Source of the DNA: SIG299 sp045531955
GTDB taxonomy: Bacteria > Bacillota > Clostridia > Lachnospirales > Lachnospiraceae
Direction of reading: 5' to 3'
Length of the DNA: 64,000 bases
Assembly: GCA_045531955.1 (NCBI GenBank)
Contig: JAZSFC010000041.1
Span: 72,979-136,978, forward strand
Shown piece after piece: positions 56,548 through 64,000 of this stretch. Numbering within the stretch: position 1 is the stretch's first letter; every line of letters begins with the position of its first letter. The notes beneath the pieces were generated by a model. That model had not been told where the DNA came from, made no database searches, and worked only from the letters and a program-made list of their open reading frames with translations. The translations under genes were made by a program, and so were the position numbers.

Positions 56548-58923
56548 TTATTTCATTCCTTCCACAAAGGCTTTGATATTAGAAGCATTCACATACTTGC
56601 GTACTTCGCCACCCTTTAATTCTACAAGTGTAGGCGCCTGCATAATGCCGTACTTATTGGTTAACTCTACCTGCTCTTCCGCGTCTACCACTTCGTATGC
56701 CACATCCTTTAAAAGTTCCTTGGCAATACGGCAGTTTGGACAGGTCTTTGTTGTGAATAATAAAAGCTTGCCTGCTTCTTTACTTTCCGGCTTAAGCTCG
56801 GTCATACCGTTCATAGTTTCTTCCGGCTGTCCGCCTACCGGCATTTCTCTGGATGCTGCCATATCATAATTTACACGGTTCTTATATTCCTGGCTCTTGC
56901 CGGCGTTCCAGTTCTGAACCGGACGGTAGTAACCGGTGATACGGCTGTAAACCTCGGTACGCTCACCGCAGTGAGGACAGGTGTATTCTTCACCGGCAAT
57001 GTAACCGTGAGTCTTACAGATGGAGTAAACCGGAGACATGGTGTAGTATGGTAGCTTGTAGTTTTCTGCAATAGTGCGAACCAGCTTTGCTGCTGCCTGC
57101 CAGTCAGGAAGCTTTTCACCAAGGAACGCATGGAATACGGTTCCGGAGGTGTAAAGTGTCTGTAACTCATCCTGAATATCCAGTGCCTCGAAAATATCTG
57201 CGGTAAAGTCAACCGGCAGATGAGAACTGTTGGTATAGTAAGGAGTATCACCAGGCTTACCTGCGGTGATGATATCCGGATAGTGCTTCTTGTCATGCTT
57301 CGCAAGACGATATGTTGTAGACTCTGCCGGAGTTGCTTCCAGGTTGTATAAATCACCGTACAATTCCTGATAATCGGAGAGACGTTCTCTCATGTGATTT
57401 AATACCTTCTTGGAAAACTCCTGGGTTTCCGGATGAGTCATATCCTTGCCGATCCACTTTACATTTAAACCTACTTCATTCATACCGATGAGACCGATGG
57501 TGGAGAAGTGGTTGTTGAACGTACCGAGGTATCTCTTAGTATATGGATATAAGCCTTCATCCAGTAACTTGGATATAATGGTTCTCTTTACCTTTAAGGA
57601 ACGGGCAGCGATATCCATCATGCGGTCTAAACGCTTGAAGAAATCTTCTTCATTTTCTGCAAGGTATGCGATACGCGGCATATTGATGGTAACAACACCT
57701 ACGGAACCTGTGCTTTCACCGGAACCGAAGAAACCGCCGGTCTTCTTACGAAGTTCACGAAGGTCAAGACGGAGACGGCAGCACATGGAACGTACATCAC
57801 TTGGCTCCATATCACTGTTGATATAGTTGGAGAAGTATGGTGTACCGTATTTTGCTGTCATTTCGAATAATAAGCGGTTATTTTCTGTATCGGACCAGTC
57901 AAAGTCTCTGGTAATGGAATAGGTTGGAATCGGATACTGGAAGCCTCTGCCGTTAGCGTCACCTTCAATCATAATCTCGATAAATGCCTTATTTACCATA
58001 TCCATTTCTTTTTTACAATCTTTGTAGCAGAAATCCATTTCTTCACCGCCAACGATACATGGCAGGTTTGCAAGGTCTGCCGGCACGGTCCAGTCTAAGG
58101 TAATATTGGAGAACGGTGCCTGGGTGCCCCAGCGGCTTGGTGTATTAACACCGTAAACGAAGGACTGGATGCACTGTTTTACTTCTTTATATGTTAAATT
58201 ATCCAGCTTTACAAACGGTGCAAGATAGGTATCAAAGGAAGAGAACGCCTGAGCACCTGCCCATTCATTCTGCATGATACCAAGGAAATTTACCATCTGG
58301 TTACAAAGAGTGGAAAGGTGACCTGCAGGAGAAGATGTAATCTTTCCTGTAATACCACCAAGACCCTCTTTAATTAACTGCTTTAAGGACCAGCCTGCAC
58401 AGTAACCGGTAAGCATGGATAAGTCATGGATGTGAATATCTGCGTTACGGTGCGCATTAGCAATTTCCTCATCATAAATTTCAGACAGCCAGTAATTTGC
58501 AGTTACGGAACCGGAATTATGTAAAATAAGACCACCTACGGAATAAGTAACGGTAGAGTTTTCTTTTACTCTCCAGTCTAACTCATCCACATAGCTGTTT
58601 ACGATTTCCTTATAATCAAGGAAGGTGGACTTCATGTTACGGATTTTTTCACGGTTCTTACGGTATAAAATATATGCCTTAGCAACATCCGTATAACCGG
58701 TCTGGGTCAGAACCTGCTCTACGCTGTCCTGGATATCCTCCACACTGATGGTCTCTCCTTTGATTTTTTCCTGGAAATCGGATGTTACCCTGAGAGATAA
58801 AAGACTGATTATCTCATCATTATAATTCTTCTGTGTTGCAGTGAATGCCTTGGAAATAGCATCAGAAATCTTTGCCAGATTAAAATCTACAACCTCTCCG
58901 TCACGTTTTACTACACTAATCAT
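56548..58923 (-). CDS. nrdD: Anaerobic ribonucleoside-triphosphate reductase with fused glutaredoxin-like domain
   Basis: A class III reductase of 791 residues from ATG 58923 (a 9-codon longer frame overlaps the ribosome site). The ATP cone is at ~1-90 (ISVVKRDGEVVDFNLAKISD), the catalytic barrel follows, and a Zn ribbon (CKTHGY...CPHCGE) lies at ~635-655. The glycyl-radical segment is RITGYYRPVQNWNAGK, with Gly near 660. Residues ~720-791 form a thioredoxin/glutaredoxin-like domain with CPNC, which may supply reducing power. No nrdG activase is adjacent; it must lie elsewhere. The promoter has -35 TTGACG, 17 bp, TACAAT, with NrdR-box candidates upstream. Confidence 0.93.
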   Translation of the reverse strand: MISVVKRDGEVVDFNLAKISDAISKAFTATQKNYNDEIISLLSLRVTSDFQEKIKGETISVEDIQDSVEQVLTQTGYTDVAKAYILYRKNREKIRNMKSTFLDYKEIVNSYVDELDWRVKENSTVTYSVGGLILHNSGSVTANYWLSEIYDEEIANAHRNADIHIHDLSMLTGYCAGWSLKQLIKEGLGGITGKITSSPAGHLSTLCNQMVNFLGIMQNEWAGAQAFSSFDTYLAPFVKLDNLTYKEVKQCIQSFVYGVNTPSRWGTQAPFSNITLDWTVPADLANLPCIVGGEEMDFCYKDCKKEMDMVNKAFIEIMIEGDANGRGFQYPIPTYSITRDFDWSDTENNRLLFEMTAKYGTPYFSNYINSDMEPSDVRSMCCRLRLDLRELRKKTGGFFGSGESTGSVGVVTINMPRIAYLAENEEDFFKRLDRMMDIAARSLKVKRTIISKLLDEGLYPYTKRYLGTFNNHFSTIGLIGMNEVGLNVKWIGKDMTHPETQEFSKKVLNHMRERLSDYQELYGDLYNLEATPAESTTYRLAKHDKKHYPDIITAGKPGDTPYYTNSSHLPVDFTADIFEALDIQDELQTLYTSGTVFHAFLGEKLPDWQAAAKLVRTIAENYKLPYYTMSPVYSICKTHGYIAGEEYTCPHCGERTEVYSRITGYYRPVQNWNAGKSQEYKNRVNYDMAASREMPVGGQPEETMNGMTELKPESKEAGKLLLFTTKTCPNCRIAKELLKDVAYEVVDAEEQVELTNKYGIMQAPTLVELKGGEVRKYVNASNIKAFVEGMK

Positions 58924-59003
58924 ACCCTTGGTCTCCTTTCGATTTTTCATTACCCTCTATTTGTTTATTTTTCATGTTATAAGGACATTGTCGCCTATAT
59001 AAC

Positions 59004-59032
59004 ATTGTAACAGAGGTTATCAAGTCCGTCAA
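59004..59032 (-). promoter_or_regulatory. Promoter of nrdD
   Basis: Minus strand -35 TTGACG (59027-59032), 17-bp spacer, -10 TACAAT (59004-59009), about 80 bp before the nrdD start. Confidence 0.7.
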
Positions 59033-59040
59033 GAGCATTT

Positions 59041-59088
59041 ACACAATATCTTGTTTTTATTTTTGTTCACAATCACTATATATTGTAT
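59041..59088 (-). promoter_or_regulatory. Paired NrdR boxes upstream of nrdD
   Basis: ACACAATATCTTGTTT (59041-59056) and TCACTATATATTGTAT (59073-59088) fit the NrdR box pattern and are spaced 32 bp centre to centre, three helical turns, which is the known geometry. A third match, CTACTATATATTGTGT, lies at 59183-59198. NrdR would repress nrdD when dATP is high. Confidence 0.65.
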
Positions 59089-59116
59089 CTATTCTACACG
59101 CGTAAGCCCATGTAAA

Positions 59117-59166
59117 AAAGGCATTCCGGACAGTTTTTACCAATTTCCCGCCCGAAATGCCTTGTG
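59117..59166 (-). terminator. Terminator after the debranching-enzyme gene
   Basis: The coding strand has AAGGCATTTCGG...CCGGAATGCCTTTTTT, with one mismatch in a 12-bp stem and six T. Confidence 0.8.
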
Positions 59167-59203
59167 GTTCTATTTTTTGATTCTACTATATATTGTGTGT
59201 ATT

Positions 59204-61192
59204 CTACAACCGTTCGAACTCATATACCGCACGTAGAAGCTCACCTACACTCCAGGCCTGTGCATAACAGCCGCGGGAAATCGTAGGAGTTTTTCCATCA
59301 TAAATTTCCGCAATCTGTGCCACACATCCTTCGGTCAGCCATCCTTCCAATGCCTTCATACCATCAGTTACGTGCTGCTTCCATTCTGCCTTTTCCGCAA
59401 ACTCCTGCTCTTTTACAAAACGCAGGCAAGCTCTGTAGTAAGCACCCAACGGGAACGCCCAGGTAGTACCCTGATGGTATGCCCGGTCCCTTTGCTGCAT
59501 CGGCCCAATGTAAATTTCGTGGAATGCCGGATCCTTTGGCGATAACGTACGGAGACCGATAGTGGTATAAAGTTCTTCCCTCACCTTTTCGATAACCTGC
59601 TTTTCTTTATTTGCAGGCAGCATGGTAAATGGCTGGGTTAATACCCAAATCTGGTTACATCTAATTTGATTTTCCTCTCCATTACCGGAAAGCACATCCT
59701 TTAAACAATTCTCTTCTTCGTTCCAGAACTTTTTAAGGAAAGATTCCTTTGCTTTTTCTGCAAGCACAGCATATTCTTTTGCCTGTGTCTCTTTCCCCAG
59801 CTTTGTTGCAAACTCTTCCATTACCTTTAAACCGCTGTACCAGTAAGCATTGATTTCCACCGGTTTGCCGTGTCTTGGGGTTGGCAGATGGTCACCCACC
59901 CGCACATCCATCCAGGTCAGCTGTTCTAAGTCTGCACCTGCGGAAATCAAGCAGTCAGTATCCATTTTAATGTGGAAATCCGTACCGTTTTTATAATTCT
60001 CCACAATCGGTTCCAGTACCGGGAAGATTTCTTCTGTAAATGCTTCATCTCCGGAAAATTTAATATATTCATAGGCTGTGTTAATGAACAACAGCGGTGC
60101 ATCCACGGAATTGTACATCGGGTTGCAGTCACCCTCCGGAAACAGGTTCGGAAGCAGTCCCTTGTGCACATACTTGGCGAAGGTGCGTAAAATACTCTTA
60201 CACTCTTCAAAACGTCCGGTGACCATGGTAATACCAGGTAATGCGATCATGGTATCTCTGCCCCAGTCCTCAAAGAACGGGAAGCCCGCCAAGATGGTTT
60301 TTCCGCCTGTGGATTCACGTTCCGACACATAAGCATCGGCACTGACGGACAGCTGACGGCCAAGTGCTGAGGTTGCCTTAGAATTACCCATGAGATTATT
60401 TACGTATGTTTTATGGCTTTGAAGTGCTTCTGTAAAATATGTTTCGCTACATTCCACCGGCTTTGTGCCAAACACACAGGTAAGTGCACTTTTCTCCTGT
60501 TCTGCTGCCAAAGCAATTTCATGGTTCAGCAGTACAAGTCCCGTTTCATCCCTTCCGTCTCTCTCATCCTGGGAAAAGTAGAGCGGACCGAATACTTCCG
60601 GCTTGGTTTCTGTTACGGTACCGTTGGTAGCAGCATAGATAGTGTCGGCTGCTTTGGAAACAGTATACTGTGTATCGGATGTTGCCTTAACTGCAAATTT
60701 CACTGCATCCTCTGCATCAAAGGCGGTATTCTTCGCCGTCACACGAAGCATTGGTTTCACGGAAAGGGAAACTTCCTTTGCATTGCCTTTTTCAATTTCA
60801 TAATTTACTGCCACAGTGTTTTCACCCTGCACCATCACGATGTTTTTGGTTACGGTAACGCCTGCTACTTTATAAACCCACTGCGGATAATTATCAAAAA
60901 TAAAGCTTTCCAAATAACGGAAACCTTCCAAATCTTTTTTTCCTTGCATACGCTGGGATGTAAGAACATATTCCTTCCCATCTGCCGTTAAAGTTTCTAA
61001 TAAACCGGTAACCATGTTCCAGCGTACATTCGGTGCCTTTTTTGCCGCCATAAAAAATACCTGGTCCCCACGGGTTAAACCACCCACCAGATTCATGCTG
61101 TTATAGCCACCAAGACCGTTTGCTATGAGGTAACAGTTTTTTTCGCCCTCTTCTAAAGTTGTCCAAGATGTTTTACTAAATTCGAATTTCAT
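59204..61192 (-). CDS. Glycogen debranching enzyme (amylo-alpha-1,6-glucosidase)
   Basis: 662 residues from ATG 61192 (GAGGAG upstream). The N-terminal beta-rich domain (~1-250) is followed by an (alpha/alpha)6 catalytic domain with FFEDWGRDTMIALPG (~307-321), GLLPNLFPEGDCNPMYNSVD and LTWMDVRVGDHLPTPRHGK, the latter with the acid residues typical of GDE/GH133 enzymes. It removes glucose at branch points of glycogen. It sits 45 bp downstream of hflX and ends in a terminator. Confidence 0.92.
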   Translation of the reverse strand: MKFEFSKTSWTTLEEGEKNCYLIANGLGGYNSMNLVGGLTRGDQVFFMAAKKAPNVRWNMVTGLLETLTADGKEYVLTSQRMQGKKDLEGFRYLESFIFDNYPQWVYKVAGVTVTKNIVMVQGENTVAVNYEIEKGNAKEVSLSVKPMLRVTAKNTAFDAEDAVKFAVKATSDTQYTVSKAADTIYAATNGTVTETKPEVFGPLYFSQDERDGRDETGLVLLNHEIALAAEQEKSALTCVFGTKPVECSETYFTEALQSHKTYVNNLMGNSKATSALGRQLSVSADAYVSERESTGGKTILAGFPFFEDWGRDTMIALPGITMVTGRFEECKSILRTFAKYVHKGLLPNLFPEGDCNPMYNSVDAPLLFINTAYEYIKFSGDEAFTEEIFPVLEPIVENYKNGTDFHIKMDTDCLISAGADLEQLTWMDVRVGDHLPTPRHGKPVEINAYWYSGLKVMEEFATKLGKETQAKEYAVLAEKAKESFLKKFWNEEENCLKDVLSGNGEENQIRCNQIWVLTQPFTMLPANKEKQVIEKVREELYTTIGLRTLSPKDPAFHEIYIGPMQQRDRAYHQGTTWAFPLGAYYRACLRFVKEQEFAEKAEWKQHVTDGMKALEGWLTEGCVAQIAEIYDGKTPTISRGCYAQAWSVGELLRAVYEFERL

Positions 61193-61237
61193 GATATTCA
61201 ATCTCCTCGTAGTCTTGAATCCTTCTGTCCAGCTGTT

Positions 61238-62518
61238 TTACTCCCCTTTAAACAACTGCAAATATATCTCCTTCGGCACATACGCCTTTACATAAGTACC
61301 CTCTGCCTGATACTCTTCTTCCAGCAACTGTCCGTACTTACGAATCACCTGAATCTTGGAAGTCTCGGTATACGGGAACACATGCTCTAACAGCACCTTG
61401 CTCTCCCGAAGGATTCTTTCTAAAATTTCTAACAGCTCCTCGGTGCCTTCCCCGAGTTTTGCCGCCATTTTTACGGTTTCATCTGCCTTTAAATCTTTGC
61501 GTACTTCCTCTTCCAATTCCCCGTTTGCTATTTTTTCCCGGTAAATATCCTGCTTATTAAAAATGGTAATTACCTTTTTATCTTCCACACCGAGGTTGCG
61601 TAATGTTTCGTATACCACATGCATGTGCTTGTAGCAGTCCGGATTGGAAGCGTCCACCACATGCAGAATAATGTCTGCATACTTTGCCTCCTCCAATGTG
61701 GAGCGGAACGCATCAATCAGGTGATGCGGAAGCTTTCTTACAAATCCAACCGTGTCGGTAAGCAGAATCTGCTGACCGCTTGGCAGGGTTAAATTTCTGG
61801 TGGTTGGGTCCAGGGTTGCAAAGAGCTTATCTTCTTCAATCACACCTGCGTTGGTTAAGTAATTCAGCAAGGTGGATTTTCCTGCGTTGGTGTATCCCAC
61901 AATGGAAACCACAGGAATCGGGTTCTTGCTGCGGGCAGCACGGGCTACCTCTCTTGCCTTTACCACGTCGTCCAGTTCTCTTCCAAGCTGTGAAATACGG
62001 TCGCGGATTAAACGACGGTCCATCTCCAGCTTCTTTTCACCGGGACCTCTGGTACCAATTCCGCCACCCAGTCGCGATAACACATTACCCATACCGATAA
62101 GACGGGAAGAACGGTACTTTAACTGTGCCAACTCAACCTGAATCTTACCCTCTCTTGTGGAGGCATGCTGGGCAAAAATGTCTAAGATAACCATGGTACG
62201 GTCCATGATTTTGCAGCCCAGGGCATCCTCTAAATTTTTCATCTGGGCAGGGGAAAGCTCATCATCACAGACAATACCGTCTGCATTAAGCTCCTGCACC
62301 AAAAGCAGTACTTCTTCAATTTTTCCTTTACCAAGATAGGTTCCCGGATGCGGCTTTTCCCGGTTTTGGATTACCATGGCCACGGTTTCTGCGCCGGCAG
62401 TCTTTACCAGCTCTGCCAATTCCTCCAGGGACTCCTTTGTATCATCGTTTTCAGCAGTGGCTACGCCAACCAAAATTAAGCGTTCTGCCACTTCCTCCAT
62501 GTTATATAATTCAGCCAT
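61238..62518 (-). CDS. hflX: Ribosome-associated GTPase HflX
   Basis: 426 residues. The N-terminal HflX domain (ELAELVKTAGAETVAMVIQN, then PHPGTYLGKGKIEEV) and the glycine-rich linker (SRLGGGIGTRGPGEKKLEMD) precede a G domain with G1 GYTNAGKST (~208-216), G3 DTVGF and G4 NKQD. HflX splits stalled or stressed 70S ribosomes. It is co-transcribed with the DUF1622 gene 6 bp upstream. Confidence 0.96.
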   Translation of the reverse strand: MAELYNMEEVAERLILVGVATAENDDTKESLEELAELVKTAGAETVAMVIQNREKPHPGTYLGKGKIEEVLLLVQELNADGIVCDDELSPAQMKNLEDALGCKIMDRTMVILDIFAQHASTREGKIQVELAQLKYRSSRLIGMGNVLSRLGGGIGTRGPGEKKLEMDRRLIRDRISQLGRELDDVVKAREVARAARSKNPIPVVSIVGYTNAGKSTLLNYLTNAGVIEEDKLFATLDPTTRNLTLPSGQQILLTDTVGFVRKLPHHLIDAFRSTLEEAKYADIILHVVDASNPDCYKHMHVVYETLRNLGVEDKKVITIFNKQDIYREKIANGELEEEVRKDLKADETVKMAAKLGEGTEELLEILERILRESKVLLEHVFPYTETSKIQVIRKYGQLLEEEYQAEGTYVKAYVPKEIYLQLFKGE

Positions 62519-62524
62519 AAATTT

Positions 62525-62902
62525 TTACTCCTCTTGTTCTGCCGCCTCTTCTGCCTTCTGCCGTTCCTCCTGCTCCTGCATGTCCTTATTTTCTTCTTTG
62601 ATTTCCCAATGAATCAAAAAGGTCAAGGCTGCTCTTAATGCAATAATGCCTGCTACGGTGGCAATTTCTGTCCAGTCTCTTACAATAACCGTCTTTAAAA
62701 TCTCGCTGCCAAGCTTAAATTCTAATCCGATGGCAAGTCCCTGGGCCAAAGTAATTTTCATTTTCGGCGAACGGCTCACATAACCGATAAATCCTTTGAT
62801 GCCGGAATAAATAATGATTCCCACACCGATAAACTCAAAAATAACAATAGCAAACTGCACCAGATACTCCAATCCGGTTTCCAAAATGTGTATCAGCTCC
62901 AT
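62525..62902 (-). CDS. DUF1622 family membrane protein
   Basis: 125 residues with three hydrophobic segments and the conserved VIFEFIGVGIIIYSGIKGF, then AQGLAIGLEFKLGSEILKTV, ending in a Glu/Gln-rich coiled tail. DUF1622 proteins are widespread small membrane proteins of unknown function. The coiled tail could bind a partner in the cytoplasm. It lies directly before hflX. Confidence 0.88.
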   Translation of the reverse strand: MELIHILETGLEYLVQFAIVIFEFIGVGIIIYSGIKGFIGYVSRSPKMKITLAQGLAIGLEFKLGSEILKTVIVRDWTEIATVAGIIALRAALTFLIHWEIKEENKDMQEQEERQKAEEAAEQEE

Positions 62903-62938
62903 AACTAAAACTCCTCCTGCAAGTATAAATTCCTGCTC

Positions 62939-63172
62939 TTATTTCCCTGTCAGATTCTTAAGTTCTTCCAAAAGCTCCAAATCACTCTGCTTAACCTTAA
63001 TATTGGATGTAATTCTATTCTGCCCCGGTTTTTCCACGGATATTTCAATAATGGTATCCTCTTCGATTCCGCCGGAAAAAGCTGCGCTTAAGAACTGTAC
63101 AAACTTCGGATGGTTTTCAGTAAATTTATTTTTTGCCTGCATCATTTTCATCATGGACATTGGATTGATCAT
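62939..63172 (-). CDS. Small conserved cytosolic protein (77 aa)
   Basis: The protein starts with a Met-rich helix (MINPMSMMKMMQAKNKFTEN) and then has a beta-rich part (TIIEISVEKPGQNRITSNIK). I recognise the layout as common in Lachnospiraceae but know no function. It is 36 bp upstream of the DUF1622 gene, so it may share the transcript. ATG 63172 follows AAGAGAGG at a suitable distance. Confidence 0.7.
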   Translation of the reverse strand: MINPMSMMKMMQAKNKFTENHPKFVQFLSAAFSGGIEEDTIIEISVEKPGQNRITSNIKVKQSDLELLEELKNLTGK

Positions 63173-63206
63173 GACACGTTACCTCTCTTTCAAAAATTAG
63201 TGGACG

Positions 63207-63254
63207 AAAAAAATCCGCCATACTATATACAACGTACATAGTATAACGGATTTT
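63207..63254 (-). terminator. Terminator after the GH27 gene
   Basis: The coding strand has AAAATCCG-TT-ATACTAT and ATAGTAT-GG-CGGATTTTTTT, a two-part stem with a T tract, 20 bp past the stop. Confidence 0.85.
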
Positions 63255-63273
63255 CAGTTAAATTACAATTATC

Positions 63274-64000
63274 TTATGCAAAGAAAAACACCTTTGCGCC
63301 GTGGCTCTTTACCGCTACCGGCAATTCTTCGGAAGCTTCCACTTTCTCACCGCTCCAGAGCTCGGTACCCTGAACATCCTTGTAGATTTCCAGTTCAGCC
63401 AGATTTACCTTAATGCTGCTGTCTTTGTCACTTGCATTAAACACTGCCACATACTGGCCGCCGTCACAATCCATGGCAGTCCATACAATGTGCTCCATGC
63501 CGCCTACTTCTTTTCTCCAAACCTGATGGGAATGACGGGCATTGCGGTGCATCTTTAAAATGCCTTCATTGGTAAGTAAGTCCATGGTGAACTTATCGAA
63601 CTTGGTCATTTCACCGCCAATCATCAGCGGAGAACGGAAAATGCACCAAAGGCTCATCATGGTAATCTGCTCATCCTCGGTAAACTTAGTCCAAGCATCC
63701 TTATTATACACCTGTAAAATAGCACCCACCGGCAACATATCCGCATCCGGCCAGTGGCCTGCACCGCTGTGGGTACACCATTTTTCCGCACGGGAAAACA
63801 TGTCATATAACAGCTCCCACTTATCCCAGAAATCATCGGTAATACGCCACATATTTGCCACCTGCTTATAAAGCTCTGCCTTTTCAAGCAGTGCCGGTCC
63901 CGGAGAAAGGCTAAGTACCATCTCTCTGCCGCAGCCATGCAGTGCTTCGCTAAGCATTACCAGTTCTTCCTCCTCGTGAGGCAGTTCTCTGGCGATATCG
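63274..64000 (-). CDS. GH27-type alpha-galactosidase-like enzyme (partial, 5' end outside window)
   Basis: The frame is open from 63274 to the right window edge, so only the C-terminal ~242 residues are seen. GLSPGPALL-like sequence (REMVLSLSPGPALLEKAELY), ITDDFWDKWELLYDMF, WPDADMLPVGA and MMSLWCIFRSPLMIGGEMTK match the second half of the GH27 barrel, followed by a beta-sandwich. The DDFWD region should contain the acid/base Asp. The substrate may be a terminal alpha-galactoside or a related sugar. An internal Met at 63957 is not the start. Confidence 0.82.
   Translation of the reverse strand, partial: DIARELPHEEEELVMLSEALHGCGREMVLSLSPGPALLEKAELYKQVANMWRITDDFWDKWELLYDMFSRAEKWCTHSGAGHWPDADMLPVGAILQVYNKDAWTKFTEDEQITMMSLWCIFRSPLMIGGEMTKFDKFTMDLLTNEGILKMHRNARHSHQVWRKEVGGMEHIVWTAMDCDGGQYVAVFNASDKDSSIKVNLAELEIYKDVQGTELWSGEKVEASEELPVAVKSHGAKVFFFA

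Noticed and set aside
56871..57356. A 161-codon minus-strand frame inside nrdD
   Set aside because: It is out of frame with a reductase gene that has continuous conserved motifs; no start site or family.
63274..63957. A complete 227-residue gene starting at Met 63957
   Set aside because: The frame continues open to the window edge (IARELPHEEEE precedes it), and the visible part is only the second half of a GH27 barrel.

Overview
The window looks like a gut Firmicute of the class Clostridia, most likely a Lachnospiraceae relative. I infer this from the chromosomal gene order apt-relA-MBL hydrolase-hemZ, a class III ribonucleotide reductase, an M42 peptidase, and strong AGGAGG-type ribosome binding sites throughout. 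I cannot name a genus.

About 1-45.35 kb belongs to an integrative and conjugative element (ICE) of the Tn1549/CTn type, read almost entirely on the minus strand. From its right end leftwards it carries a replication/partition block (DUF6075-like, DUF3970-like, ParA, ParB, RepA-like initiator, a DUF6050-like membrane protein), a toxin-antitoxin cassette, the type IV secretion core (PcfB, VirD4/TraG, Maff2, TrbL/VirB6-like, PrgI/VirB3-like, VirB4, an M23 endopeptidase, DUF4315, a DUF4366 surface protein), topoisomerase III, two small regulators or accessory proteins, a 2746-residue methyltransferase-helicase, a 1629-residue ArdC/YodL-type protein and a TTRAP-like protein. No relaxase or integrase is visible; they should lie left of base 1. 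The right end abuts the stop codon of hemZ.

About 1-13.6 kb is accessory cargo. Its core is five tandem sigma/anti-sigma pairs: ECF-type sigma factors of 185-187 residues, each overlapping a single-pass membrane anti-sigma candidate by 4-8 bp. The sigma proteins and the membrane-proximal parts of most anti-sigmas are similar, while the extracellular parts differ. Small membrane proteins, a lipoprotein and a large multi-pass membrane protein are co-transcribed with them. Terminator, promoter and leader elements are duplicated between the units. A two-gene operon of unknown function is divergent from an XRE regulator across an inverted-repeat operator.

About 45.35-64 kb is chromosome: the stringent-response/purine-salvage operon (apt, relA, MBL hydrolase, hemZ); a plus-strand peptidoglycan-binding protein; a MraY-like transferase with an M42 peptidase; a nucleotide operon (nrdD-thyA, then folA-ilvE) with paired NrdR-box candidates upstream of nrdD; a glycogen debranching enzyme downstream of hflX and a DUF1622 protein; and the end of a GH27-type glycosidase.

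The observations I rate highest are the five-fold sigma/anti-sigma array on a mobile element with covarying leader hairpins, the toxin-antitoxin cassette flanked by 23-bp direct repeats, and six 22-bp iteron-like repeats inside the rep gene whose period is not a multiple of three.
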